DNA of 64,000 nt from Streptomyces sp. NBC_01296. GTDB lineage: Bacteria > Actinomycetota > Actinomycetes > Streptomycetales > Streptomycetaceae. Positions 7,819 to 18,368 of the stretch are shown in pieces. Under the pieces are notes generated by a model. That model saw only the letters and a program-made list of their open reading frames with translations. It made no database searches and was not told the origin of the DNA. Both the position numbers and the translations under genes were made by a program. The stretch is taken from NCBI RefSeq assembly GCF_035984415.1, contig NZ_CP130720.1:7750001-7814000 (forward strand), written 5' to 3'. Every line of letters starts with the position of its first letter. Position 1 is the stretch's first letter.

Positions 7819-8802
7819 ATGGAGATCCGCGCATTGGGCGGTCAGGGACTTGAGGTCGGCGCCGAAGGCCTCGGCCTGATGGGCATGAGCGCCCACTACG
7901 GAGCCACCGACGAGACCGAGTCGCTCGCCACCATCGACCGCGCTCTGGAGCTGGGCGTCACCCTGCTCGACACCGCCGAGGGCTACGGCCCCTTCCTGAA
8001 CGAACAGCTCCTCGGCAAGGCCCTCGCCGGCCGCCGCGACGCCGCCGTGGTCGCCACGAAGACGGGCATCGAGTTCACCGACGAGGGCGCGCTCCGCGGC
8101 CACAACGCGACCCCCGAGTACATCCGCCGCTCGGCCGACCGCTCCCTGCGCCACCTCGGCACCGATCACATCGACCTGTACTACCTGCACCGCGTCGACC
8201 CGGACGTCCCGATCGAGGAGAGCGTCGGAGCCATGGCCGAGCTCGTCGCCGCCGGCAAGGTCCGCCACATCGGCCTGTGCGAGGCCGCGCCCGCCACCAT
8301 CGCCCGCGCCCACGCCGTCCACCCGCTCGCCGCAGTGCAGACCGAGTACAGCCTCTTCGAGCGCGGCATCGAGTACGACGGCGTCCTCGACACCCTGCGC
8401 GAGCTCGGCATCGGGCTGGTCGCGTACTCGCCGCTCGGCCGGGGCTTCCTGTCGGGCGCGATCACCACCCCGGACGATTTCGCGGCGGACGACTTCCGCC
8501 GTACGGACCCCCGCTTCCAGGGCGAGAACTTCGGCCGCAACCTGGCCGTCGTCGACCAAGTGCGCCGCCTCGCCTCGGAGAAGGGCGTCACCCCCTCGCA
8601 GCTGGCCCTGGCCTGGACCCTGAACCGGGGCGCCGTCCCGATCCCGGGCACCAAGCGCCGCCGGTACCTGGAGGAGAACATCGCCGCCACCGCGGTGACG
8701 ATCACGGACGCGGACCTGGCCGCCATCGATGCGGTGGCCCCGCACGGAGTGGTCTGCGGCGACCGCTACGCGCCGGAGCTGATGAAGACCCTGAACGGCT
8801 GA
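7819..8802 (+). CDS. Aldo/keto reductase
   Basis: The 327-residue NADPH-dependent reductase shows the AKR tetrad: Asp in LLDTAEGYGP (about residue 51), Tyr about 56, Lys in VVATKTGI (about 80) and His in YYLHRVDP (about 123). The coenzyme-binding region PIPGTKRRRYLEENI lies near the C-terminus. Substrates of this YghZ/AKR13-like group are small carbonyl compounds; the real one is unknown. The start is ATG at 7819 after GAGGAA. It is controlled by the divergent TetR gene through two operators. A frame extending 72 nt upstream crosses the promoter and is not coding. Confidence 0.92.
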   Translation: MEIRALGGQGLEVGAEGLGLMGMSAHYGATDETESLATIDRALELGVTLLDTAEGYGPFLNEQLLGKALAGRRDAAVVATKTGIEFTDEGALRGHNATPEYIRRSADRSLRHLGTDHIDLYYLHRVDPDVPIEESVGAMAELVAAGKVRHIGLCEAAPATIARAHAVHPLAAVQTEYSLFERGIEYDGVLDTLRELGIGLVAYSPLGRGFLSGAITTPDDFAADDFRRTDPRFQGENFGRNLAVVDQVRRLASEKGVTPSQLALAWTLNRGAVPIPGTKRRRYLEENIAATAVTITDADLAAIDAVAPHGVVCGDRYAPELMKTLNG

Positions 8803-8917
8803 CAGGCGGGGGCGTGCACGGCCGAAAACGGAATCCCGCGGCGCGGCAACCGGCGCGGGCGTAGCGTACGTCTCCGCCCTCGACGGCGTGAAGCCGCAGG
8901 GAGACAGGGGGCTGGTC

Positions 8918-10066
8918 ATGAGGCGTGGGCGTAGGCGTGGGCACAGGAGCAGGGCGATGCTCGCAGGAGCCGTGGCGGTTGCGGCGCTGGGGCTCTCGGC
9001 GTGCTCGCCGGACGAGGGGCCCGTGCCCGGCGGCGGCCCGGGGTCCGGCGCGGCCAAGCCGTCCGGGGCCCCGTCCGGTACGCCGCTGCCCACGGCCGCT
9101 CCCCCCAAGGGCAGTCCCGGCCCGTCCGGCTCGGCGACGGCGCAACCCGTCGTACGCACCGGAGTCCCGTGGAACCTCGACCGGATCGACCAGCGCACCC
9201 GCCCGCTCGACGGGAAGTTCACCGTGGGCTCCGAGGGCAGCGGAGTGCACGTGTACGTGATCGACACCGGGCTGGAGGTCAAGCACGCGGAGTTCGGCGG
9301 CCGCGCGGCCCTCGGCGCCGACTTCGTCGGGGATCCGGACGCCGGTGACTGCTTCGACGGCGAGGGACTGGGCCACGGCACGTTCGTCGCGGGCATCATC
9401 GGCGGCAGTACGTACGGCGTCGCCCCGAAGTCGAGCATCGTGCGCGTCCAGGGGATCGCCTGCGAGGAGGGCAGCGGCCCTCACACCAAGGACGTCTCCC
9501 CGGGCACGGGCGCGGGCACCACGCCGGAGGAGTCCATCGTGAAGGCCGTGGAATGGGTGACCGCCCACGCCCAGCGCCCGGCCGTGGTGAACATGTCCCT
9601 CAACCTCAAGACCCGTTCCGCGGCCGTCGACACCGCCGTTCAGCACATGGTCGAGGCGGGGATCACCACGGTCGTCGCCGCCGGCAACTTCAACGCCGAC
9701 GCCTGCGGCCACTCCCCGGCAGGCGCCCACGGCGCCATCGTCGTCGCCGCCGCGACCGCCGACGACCGCCACTGGACCGACGGGGACGGCTTCGGCTCCG
9801 ACTACGGCCGCTGCGTGGACCTCTACGCCCCCGCCGAGAAGATCACCTCCGCGGTCGCGGGCGGCGCCACCGCCACCAGTGACTCCGCCGCCACCTCATG
9901 GGCCGCCCCGCACGTCGCCGGCGTCGCCGCCCTCTACCTCTCCGCGCACCCCACCGCGACGCCCGCCCAGGTCCGCACCTGGCTCACCGAGCAGGCCGCA
10001 CGCGACGTCCTGACCGGCGTCCCGGCCGAAACCCCGAACCGCCTGCTCCACACCGGAGGCCTCTGA
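8918..10066 (+). CDS. Subtilisin-like serine protease (S8), lipoprotein
   Basis: 382 residues from the ATG at 8918. The N-terminus is Arg-rich (MRRGRRRGHRSR), then a hydrophobic stretch ending in the lipobox LSAC (Cys 29), so it should be anchored outside the membrane by lipid. A Pro/Gly/Ser linker (about 30-75) precedes a proteinase-K-like domain: Asp in VYVIDTGLE (about 114), His in GHGTFVAGI (about 152), oxyanion Asn in AAGNFNADAC, and Ser in TSWAAPHVAGVAAL (about 327). The usual GTSMA is here TSWAA, a mild variation. No propeptide domain is obvious. It is monocistronic, with convergent amidase downstream. Confidence 0.92.
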   Translation: MRRGRRRGHRSRAMLAGAVAVAALGLSACSPDEGPVPGGGPGSGAAKPSGAPSGTPLPTAAPPKGSPGPSGSATAQPVVRTGVPWNLDRIDQRTRPLDGKFTVGSEGSGVHVYVIDTGLEVKHAEFGGRAALGADFVGDPDAGDCFDGEGLGHGTFVAGIIGGSTYGVAPKSSIVRVQGIACEEGSGPHTKDVSPGTGAGTTPEESIVKAVEWVTAHAQRPAVVNMSLNLKTRSAAVDTAVQHMVEAGITTVVAAGNFNADACGHSPAGAHGAIVVAAATADDRHWTDGDGFGSDYGRCVDLYAPAEKITSAVAGGATATSDSAATSWAAPHVAGVAALYLSAHPTATPAQVRTWLTEQAARDVLTGVPAETPNRLLHTGGL

Positions 10067-10083
10067 CGCCCCCGGGACCGCCG

Positions 10084-11499
10084 TCACCCCCGCGGGTCCA
10101 CGGGCGTGAGCACGCCGAGCCGGTCCTCGACCGCCTGGGCGGCGTCCAGGCACAGGTCCTCCCGGAACGCGCGCCCGACGATCTGGACCCCGCACGGGAG
10201 CCCGTCGACCACCCCCGTCGGCACGGCCACGGCCGGCACGCCCACGAAGCTGGTCACGGTGCACAGGCGCATGCCCGTCCCGACCCGGTCGCGGCCCGGC
10301 CTGTCGCGCGACTCCAGCCCCGGCTCGACCGGCGGTTCGGTGAACACGGGGCCGAGCAGCAGCGGGTACTCGTACAGGAATTCCGCCCATGAGCGGCGGA
10401 TGTTCAGCCACCTGCCCATCAGTTCCACGAGCTCTTCCGCGCTCGCGGGCGGGGTCCGCTCCATCATCATCGCGATGTACCGGTCCCCGCCTGCGCCGAG
10501 CAGCGTGCGCACCACCGGCCAGCTCGGGGCGAACTCGGTCACGGCGATCCGGCCGTACGCCTCGAGGGCCTCGGCCATGCGCGGTACGTCCGCCACTTCG
10601 CGCACGTCGTACCCGGCATCGCGCAGCGCGCCGGCGGCGGCCGCCACGGCTGCGCGCACCGCGGGGTGCACGCCCTGCCCGCCCGGGTCCGCCACCACGG
10701 CGACCTTCACCGGCCCGGGCAGCGGTTCCCCGTGGAGGGGTACCGGCACGGCCCGCGGATCGCGCGGATCGGTCCCGGCCAGAACCCCGTACGCCAACCG
10801 CAGGTCGCCCACCGACCGCGCGAGCGGCCCGTCGGTGACGAGCATCTGGGACGCCGGGCCGGGGTCGTCCGGGCCGAGGACGCGCTGGTCCGCCGGGAAC
10901 CGGCCCGTGGACGGCTTCAGCCCCGCCACACCGCAGAACTGGGCCGGGATGCGCACCGATCCGCCCGAGTCGTTGCCGAGGCCGAGCGCCGCCATGCCCG
11001 TGGCGACGGCCACCGCATCGCCCCCGCTGCTGCCGCCCGGGGTCCGGGTGCGGTCCCACGGGTTGACCGTGTCTCCGAACAGCTCGCTGCGCGTGTGCAT
11101 CCCGGCCAGGATCAGGGTGGGTACGTTGGCGTGCCCGATCGGGATGGCCCCCGCCGCGCGCAGCCGGGCCACCGGGAGTGCGTCGGCCGGGGCCACCAGA
11201 TCGCGGAAGCGCGGGGTGCCGAAGGTGGTCGCCGCGCCTTCGACGGCGGTGGTCTCCTTCACCGTGAACGGCACACCCGCGAGCGGGCCCAGCGCCACAC
11301 CCTCGGCCCGCAGCCGGTCGGTGTGCGCCGCGGCCGCGCGTGCGCGCTCGGCCAGGAGCTGAGTGACCGCGTTCACCTGCGGGTTGACCTCGGCGATGCG
11401 GTCCAGATGGCTGTCGACCAGCTCCACGGCCGACACGTCCGCACGGCGAACGGCCTCCGCCTGAGCTGCGGCCGACAGCTTCCACAAGGGATCCGGCAT
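10084..11499 (-). CDS. Amidase-signature family amidase
   Basis: The 471-residue hydrolase has the full amidase-signature triad: Lys 81 in PFTVKETT, cis-Ser 157 in GGSSGG and nucleophile Ser 181 in NDSGGSVRIPA. The family hydrolyses amides (AtzF/GatA-like fold); the substrate is unknown and GatB/GatC partners are absent, so tRNA amidation is unlikely. It is divergent from a TetR gene with two strong palindromes in the 123-bp gap, which suggests induction by the substrate or product. Confidence 0.9.
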   Translation of the reverse strand: MPDPLWKLSAAAQAEAVRRADVSAVELVDSHLDRIAEVNPQVNAVTQLLAERARAAAAHTDRLRAEGVALGPLAGVPFTVKETTAVEGAATTFGTPRFRDLVAPADALPVARLRAAGAIPIGHANVPTLILAGMHTRSELFGDTVNPWDRTRTPGGSSGGDAVAVATGMAALGLGNDSGGSVRIPAQFCGVAGLKPSTGRFPADQRVLGPDDPGPASQMLVTDGPLARSVGDLRLAYGVLAGTDPRDPRAVPVPLHGEPLPGPVKVAVVADPGGQGVHPAVRAAVAAAAGALRDAGYDVREVADVPRMAEALEAYGRIAVTEFAPSWPVVRTLLGAGGDRYIAMMMERTPPASAEELVELMGRWLNIRRSWAEFLYEYPLLLGPVFTEPPVEPGLESRDRPGRDRVGTGMRLCTVTSFVGVPAVAVPTGVVDGLPCGVQIVGRAFREDLCLDAAQAVEDRLGVLTPVDPRG

Positions 11500-11520
11500 G
11501 GCGTGAACCCTCTCTGTTCA

Positions 11521-11575
11521 TGTTCCGATGCAGTTGCATCGGAACAGTAGCCCGGGAACCGATGCGGCCGCATCG
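11521..11575. promoter_or_regulatory. Two operator palindromes between amidase and TetR genes
   Basis: TGTTCCGATGCA and its exact complement flank a 2-nt centre at 11521-11546. A perfect 16-bp palindrome, CGATGCGGCCGCATCG, lies at 11560-11575. Both share the half-site CGATGC. They occupy the divergent promoter region of the amidase and the TetR gene. Confidence 0.75.
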
Positions 11576-11622
11576 AATAAAGTCGGCCGTACGACAATGC
11601 GGCGGGTGTGAGGAGACCGGGC

Positions 11623-12225
11623 ATGCCCAGACAGGTGGATCACGAGGGCCGACGACGCCTCATCGCCGAGGCCGTCTGCCGCCTTGCCGACGAAAGCGGG
11701 CTCGAAGGCGTGACCCTGCGCGATGTCGCCGCCCGCGCGCAGGTGTCGATGGGCGCCGTGCAGCGGTGCTTCCGCACCAAGGACGAGATGCTCGTGTTCG
11801 CCCTCGGGTACGTCGGCGAACGTGTCCGCGAGCGGGTACGGGCCCGGCTCGTCAGGAGCCCGGCCCAGTCGGCCGGCACCGCCCTGGGCCACGCGGCCAC
11901 CGAGGTCTCGCTGCTGCGGGAGGAGCACCGGGCCGAGGCCAGGGTCTGGCTGGCCTTCGTCGCGCAGGCGGCGGTCAGCGAGCCGCTCGCCGGGACGCTG
12001 AAGGCGAACTACGCAGCCCTGCAGCAGTCGTTCGCGCAGCTCATCGCGGAGGCGGCGGAGGACGCCGGCCGCGCCGCGTCCCTCGATGCGCAGCGCGAGG
12101 CCCGTACCCTCCTCGCCCTCGCGGACGGCCTCACCGCGCACGTCCTCATCGGCCACCTCACCCCGTACGAGGCGCAGGACGTCCTCCACGCGCACCTGGG
12201 CGGCCTCTGGAGGCACTCCGGGTGA
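11623..12225 (+). CDS. TetR family regulator of the amidase
   Basis: 200 residues from the ATG at 11623, which has AGGAG seven bases upstream; a GTG at 11608 would overlap that ribosome site. The helix-turn-helix covers GVTLRDVAARAQVSMGAVQR and CFRTKDEMLVFAL. The C-terminal domain is helical. Its divergent orientation and two palindromes sharing CGATGC mark it as the likely repressor of the amidase and of itself. Confidence 0.88.
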   Translation: MPRQVDHEGRRRLIAEAVCRLADESGLEGVTLRDVAARAQVSMGAVQRCFRTKDEMLVFALGYVGERVRERVRARLVRSPAQSAGTALGHAATEVSLLREEHRAEARVWLAFVAQAAVSEPLAGTLKANYAALQQSFAQLIAEAAEDAGRAASLDAQREARTLLALADGLTAHVLIGHLTPYEAQDVLHAHLGGLWRHSG

Positions 12226-12299
12226 CGGTCGCCGCGGATGCGGGAAACGATTCGGCGCGCCGTGGCCCCGGTGCACCCTTCGCGCTCTAATGTCGCCGC

Positions 12300-12587
12300 A
12301 TGGCTGAGATGTTCGATCACAATCCGCAGGTGTGGACCGCTGGCCGGCTCCGCGAGGTGCTGGCGGCGCTGCCCGACGAGACGCCGATCCACATCGGTGT
12401 CGCGGACGGCCCCGGGGACTTCGAGGGCTACGGGGAGTACGTCCTCGTGGACGCCGAGCCGGTCGAGGTGGACCTCGACGGCGAGGGCGAGGGCGAGGCC
12501 GGCCACGGCGGCGAGCCGGGCCCCCGGGTCCAGTTCACCCTGTTCGCCGATGCCGCGGCCGGGGCCTACCACCTCGACCTGGACTGA
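12300..12587 (+). CDS. Small conserved actinobacterial protein, possibly DUF6225
   Basis: 95 residues, acidic. It opens MAEMFDHNPQVWTAGRLREV and carries the stretch LPDETPIHIGVADGPGDFEG, which I remember as typical of a small Streptomyces family (DUF6225, from memory and not checked). No catalytic motif or membrane segment is visible. The segment LDGEGEGEAGHGGEPG is low complexity. Function unknown. It converges on the next gene through a shared hairpin. Confidence 0.7.
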   Translation: MAEMFDHNPQVWTAGRLREVLAALPDETPIHIGVADGPGDFEGYGEYVLVDAEPVEVDLDGEGEGEAGHGGEPGPRVQFTLFADAAAGAYHLDLD

Positions 12588-12593
12588 GCTCCG

Positions 12594-12611
12594 GGCCGGT
12601 CAAGGCCGGCC
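12594..12611. terminator. Bidirectional hairpin between convergent genes
   Basis: GGCCGG and CCGGCC pair around a 6-nt loop; the hairpin overlaps the stop codon of the minus-strand hydrolase. Terminator function is inferred from its place between convergent genes. Confidence 0.4.
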
Positions 12612-13448
12612 GGCTGCCGTGAGGAACTCGGAGATCAGGCGGTTCGTCTGCGTCGGCGCCGCCGTGGGCAGCGCGTAGTGGCTGAGGTGCGGGAGCGTCT
12701 CGATCCGGGCGTGCGGTACGGCCGCGCGGGCGCGGGCCGCGACCTTCTCCGGATCGTGGGCGCCGCTGCGGCCTGCGAGGAGGACCAGCAGCGGGGCGGC
12801 GAGCGCCCTGGGGTCCGGGCGCCGGCCGACGATCAGCTTGCGGTCCGCGAAATCCGAGGCCGCCAGCGCGAAGAGCCGCTTCCAGTCCGGGTCCGTGTCC
12901 GTGCCGGCCGTCTCGCGGTCGAGGTAGCCGAGCACGCGCGCCTCCGTCGGGCGTACCAGGACGGGCAGTGAGCGGAGCAGGAAACCGGGCCGGTAGCCGG
13001 CGAAGCACTGGGTCGGGTCGAGGAGCACCAGCCGGTCGACCCGCTGCGCCGCGTGCAGGGCGTACGTCAGGGCGATCCAGGCACCGTACGAATGGCCCAG
13101 CAGGCTGACGCGCCGGGCGCCGAGTCCGTCGAGGAGCGCGTCCAGCCAGGCCATCAGGTCGGCGGTGGTGCGCAGCGGGCGGCCCGCGCGCACGCTGCGG
13201 CCGGCGTCGCCGAGGATGTCGACGGCGAGCACCCGGTGGTGCGCGCCGAGCGCCGCGGCGTTGGCGAACCACACGGCGCCGGTGGAGCCGCCGCCGTGCA
13301 GGAGGAGAAGCGGAGCGGCCTCGGCGGGCCCGTACGCGTGGACGCGGGTCGTGCCGTACGGGGTCGGAACGTCGATATCGGCGGCGCCGTTCGGCCAGCG
13401 GGCGAGCAGCGCATCGTAAGCGGCGAAGAATTGACGGGATGTGGACAC
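12600..13448 (-). CDS. Alpha/beta hydrolase
   Basis: 282 residues from a GTG at 13448 (VSTSRQFFAAYD), with GGGGG-type ribosome binding upstream. Core motifs: oxyanion HGGGSTGAVWF (about residues 55-65), nucleophile GHSYGAWIAL (about 122), a late Asp in the RSGAHDPEK region and His in LPHLSHYALP (about 260). A longer reading frame extends far upstream but crosses the divergent promoter. The substrate is unknown; the fold is that of esterases and haloperoxidase-like enzymes. It is divergent from a second alpha/beta hydrolase. Confidence 0.85.
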   Translation of the reverse strand: MSTSRQFFAAYDALLARWPNGAADIDVPTPYGTTRVHAYGPAEAAPLLLLHGGGSTGAVWFANAAALGAHHRVLAVDILGDAGRSVRAGRPLRTTADLMAWLDALLDGLGARRVSLLGHSYGAWIALTYALHAAQRVDRLVLLDPTQCFAGYRPGFLLRSLPVLVRPTEARVLGYLDRETAGTDTDPDWKRLFALAASDFADRKLIVGRRPDPRALAAPLLVLLAGRSGAHDPEKVAARARAAVPHARIETLPHLSHYALPTAAPTQTNRLISEFLTAAGRP

Positions 13449-13628
13449 GGTGGCCCCCTGGGCATCGTCTCGTCGGGCGATTATCGCCCCGGGGCGGCTC
13501 GGCCAGGCACCGGGGCTCGACTCGGCGGGCACCACGGGACGGCTCGACCGGCTCGACCGGCTGGGCCCGGTCCGCCGCAGGGGAAACCCGGTTGCCGGGT
13601 GCCGTGGGCGCTGGCAGGGTCTGGCCCC

Positions 13629-14492
13629 ATGCCTACTTTCACCGCCCCTGACGGAACGCTGCTCGCCTACCACGTCTTCGGGGACGGGCCCCCGCTCGTC
13701 TGCCTTCCCGGCGGGCCGATGCGGGACTCCGCGTACCTCGGACAGCTCGGCGGGCTCCCCGCGCACCGACAGCTGATCATGCTCGATCTCCGGGGCACCG
13801 GCCGCTCCGAGGTGCCCGCCGACACCGGCTCCTACCGCTGCGACCGGCAGGTCGAGGACGTCGAGGCCTTGCGCGCGCACCTCGGCCTCGACCGGATGGA
13901 CCTCCTCGCGCACTCGGCCGGCGCGAACCTGGCGGCCCTGTACACCGGCCGACACCCCGAGCGGGTCGGGAGGCTCGTCATGCTCACCCCGAGCGTCATG
14001 GGCGTCGGCATCACGATCACCGGCGAGAGCCGGATCGCGACCGCCCGCCTGCGCCGGGACGAGCCCTGGTACCCGGCGGCGTACGCGGCCCTGGAGGCCG
14101 TCGTCGCAGGCCAGGGGAGTGCGGACAGCTGGCAGGCGATCGCACCGTTCCTGCACGGCCGTTGGGACGACGCAGCCCGCGCCTACGATGCCGCCGACGA
14201 GGTCCAGAAGAACGCCGAGGCCACGGCCGCCTACGCCGGCGAAGGCGCCTTCGACCCCGACACCACCCGTAAGGCACTCGCAGGGCTCGACGCCCCCGTG
14301 CTCGTCCTCGCGGGCGAGTTCGACGTATCGCTGCCGCAGTCCGCCGCCGTCGAATACGCCGCCCTGTTCCCGCACGCCCGGCTCCTCGTCCAGCCCGGAG
14401 CCGGACACGCCCCGTGGCTCGACGACCCCGAGCGGTTCCTGGCGGCCACCACGGAATTCCTCGCCACCACGGGAGCCCGGAACCCGGCGTAA
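13629..14492 (+). CDS. Alpha/beta hydrolase, proline-iminopeptidase-like
   Basis: 287 residues. Oxyanion region CLPGGPMRDSAYLG (about 24-37), LDLRGTGRSE (about 51-60), nucleophile AHSAGANLAALYTGRHPERV (Ser about 97), Asp in AGEFDVSLPQ (about 236) and His in PGAGHAPWLDDP (about 261). The RGTGRS block and overall order resemble S33 peptidases and related esterases, but substrate specificity cannot be assigned. The first position of the usual GHSxG is Ala here. ATG start. Confidence 0.87.
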   Translation: MPTFTAPDGTLLAYHVFGDGPPLVCLPGGPMRDSAYLGQLGGLPAHRQLIMLDLRGTGRSEVPADTGSYRCDRQVEDVEALRAHLGLDRMDLLAHSAGANLAALYTGRHPERVGRLVMLTPSVMGVGITITGESRIATARLRRDEPWYPAAYAALEAVVAGQGSADSWQAIAPFLHGRWDDAARAYDAADEVQKNAEATAAYAGEGAFDPDTTRKALAGLDAPVLVLAGEFDVSLPQSAAVEYAALFPHARLLVQPGAGHAPWLDDPERFLAATTEFLATTGARNPA

Positions 14493-14536
14493 CCTGGTCT
14501 GACCGCCGTATCCGCCTGTGACCAGGGAGGCGGCGT

Positions 14537-16174
<1,638 letters not shown>

Positions 16175-16258
16175 CCGGCCCCGCCGCCACCCCGCTGCGG
16201 CGCCCCCGTCCTCCGGGCCGCGGCTTTGGACGGCCCGGCGGGGCTGCACAATCATGGG

Positions 16259-18274
16259 GTGACTGTTGAAGATCGTTTCCTGTGGCTGGAAGACGTCGAG
16301 GGCGAGGCCGCGCTGGCCTGGGTGGGGGAGCGGAACGCGGAGACCGCCGCCGCGCTCACCACAGACCCGCGCTTCGAGGCGCTGCGCGCCGAGCTGCGCG
16401 AGGCCCTCGACGACGCCGACCGCATCCCGTACACCGTCCGCCGCGCGGCGCACCTCTACAACTTCTGGCGGGACGCGGACCGCCCGAAGGGCGTGTGGCG
16501 GCGTACGACGCTGGAGCAGTACCGCAAGGACGACCCCGCCTGGGAGGTGCTCCTCGACATCGACGCCCTCGCCGCACAGGAGGGCGAGGAGTGGGTGTGG
16601 GCTGGCGCCCGGGTGCGCCACCCCGACTACCGGCGGGCGCTGGTCCAGCTGTCCCGGGACGGCTCCGACGCCGTCGTGGTCCGCGAGTTCGACCTCGAGG
16701 ACCGCACCTTCGTCGACGGCGGCTTCGAGGTCGCGGAGGCGAAGACCCGGATCGGTTGGATCGACGAGGACACCGTCTTCCTCGGCACCGACTGCGGACC
16801 GGGCTCGCTGACCGCCTCCGGCTATCCCCGTACGGTCCGGCGCTGGCGCAGGGGCACCGCCCCGGCGGACGCCGAGCTCGTCTTCGAGGCCGAGGCGGGG
16901 GACGTGTCCGCCTCCGGCTGGCACGACGCGACCCCCGGCCACGAGCGCGCCTTCGTCTCCCGCTCCACCGACTTCTTCCACGACGAGCTCCACCTCCTCG
17001 CCGACGGCGACCGGCTCGTCAGGATCGACGTGCCGGACGACGCCGGGAAGTACGCGTACCGGCAGTGGCTGATCGTCACCCCGAAGTCCTCGTGGCTGGG
17101 GCATCCGGCCGGCTCGCTCCTCGCCTTCGACTTCGAGGCCTTCCTCGCCGGGGACCGCACCGCGCACGTGCTGTTCGCGCCGGACGAGCGCACCGCGCTG
17201 GCCGGGCACAGCTGGACCCGCCACCACCTGATCCTGGAGACGCTCGCCGACGTCGCGACCCGCATCGAGGTCCTCACCCCCGGCCCGGACGGCTGGAGCA
17301 GACGGCCGCTGGCCGACGTACCGGCGCTGTCCTCGGCGACCGTCACCGACACCGACCCGGACGTCAGCGACGAGTACTTCCTCAACGTCGACGGCTTCCT
17401 GCAGCCCTCCACCCTCACGTACGGGCACATCGGCGCCGACACCGAGCCGCTCAAGCAGGCCCCCACCCGCTTCGACGCCCGCGGCCTGTCGGTCCGGCAG
17501 TTCTTCGCGACCTCCGCCGACGGCACGCAGGTCCCGTACTTCGTCGTCGGCCCGGCCGGCCAGGAGCGGCCGGGGCCCGCGCTGCTCTACGGGTACGGCG
17601 GCTTCCGGGACCAGCAGACCCCGTACTACAGCCCGCTCACCGGCCGGGCCTGGCTCGCCCGCGGCGGTACGTACGCGGTCGCCAACATCCGCGGCGGCGC
17701 CGAATACGGCCCCGCGTGGCACCGGGCCGCCCTCGGTGCGAACCGGGTCCGGGCCTTCGAGGACTTCGCCGCCGTCGCCGCCGACCTCACCGCCCGGGGC
17801 ATCACCACCCCCGACCGGCTCGGCATCACGGGCGCCAGCAACGGCGGCCTGCTCATGGGCGCCATGCTCGTCCGCCACCCGGAGCTGTTCGGCGCGGTCG
17901 TCGCCAAGGTGCCCCTGCTCGACATGCTCCGCTACCACCGGCTGCTCGCCGGGGCGTCCTGGATCGCCGAGTACGGGGACCCCGAGAGCGAAGCCGACCG
18001 GCCCCACCTCGAAGCCCTTTCCCCGTACCACAACCTGTCCGCGGACCGGCCGTACCCGCCCCTGCTCCTGATGACCTCCACCCGCGACGACCGGGTCCAC
18101 CCCGGCCACGCCCGCAAGACGGCCGCCCGGCTGCGGGAACTGGGCCACCGGGTGCTGTTCCACGAGAACACCGGCGGCGGTCACGGCGGAGCGAGCGACA
18201 ACGAACAGGCCGCCGCCAACCAGGCGCTCGCTTACACCTTCCTGTGGCAGCACCTGGGAGCAGGAACGATGTGA
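16259..18274 (+). CDS. Prolyl oligopeptidase family (S9) serine peptidase
   Basis: 671 residues starting at GTG 16259 (VTVEDRFLWLEDV). Residues up to about 400 form the N-terminal propeller; the C-terminal alpha/beta-hydrolase domain has the S9 signature GASNGGLLMGAML (Ser about 527), Asp in TSTRDDRVHP and His in TGGGHGG (about 641), plus the RGGAEYG block. No signal peptide is seen, so a cytosolic peptidase for short peptides is likely. It lacks an obvious regulator. The next gene is on the same strand after 94 bp. Confidence 0.9.
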   Translation: MTVEDRFLWLEDVEGEAALAWVGERNAETAAALTTDPRFEALRAELREALDDADRIPYTVRRAAHLYNFWRDADRPKGVWRRTTLEQYRKDDPAWEVLLDIDALAAQEGEEWVWAGARVRHPDYRRALVQLSRDGSDAVVVREFDLEDRTFVDGGFEVAEAKTRIGWIDEDTVFLGTDCGPGSLTASGYPRTVRRWRRGTAPADAELVFEAEAGDVSASGWHDATPGHERAFVSRSTDFFHDELHLLADGDRLVRIDVPDDAGKYAYRQWLIVTPKSSWLGHPAGSLLAFDFEAFLAGDRTAHVLFAPDERTALAGHSWTRHHLILETLADVATRIEVLTPGPDGWSRRPLADVPALSSATVTDTDPDVSDEYFLNVDGFLQPSTLTYGHIGADTEPLKQAPTRFDARGLSVRQFFATSADGTQVPYFVVGPAGQERPGPALLYGYGGFRDQQTPYYSPLTGRAWLARGGTYAVANIRGGAEYGPAWHRAALGANRVRAFEDFAAVAADLTARGITTPDRLGITGASNGGLLMGAMLVRHPELFGAVVAKVPLLDMLRYHRLLAGASWIAEYGDPESEADRPHLEALSPYHNLSADRPYPPLLLMTSTRDDRVHPGHARKTAARLRELGHRVLFHENTGGGHGGASDNEQAAANQALAYTFLWQHLGAGTM

Positions 18275-18368
18275 TGCGAGGTGAGGTGACGTGATGTGAC
18301 GTGACAGGGGCCCGGGCGCGGGAAAAACCGTTGCCCGGGTGCGGGCCGGTCACGCACGATGATCCGTT

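Noticed and set aside
10084..11499. GatA subunit of the tRNA amidotransferase
   Set aside because: No gatB or gatC neighbours and a dedicated TetR regulator point to a catabolic amidase.
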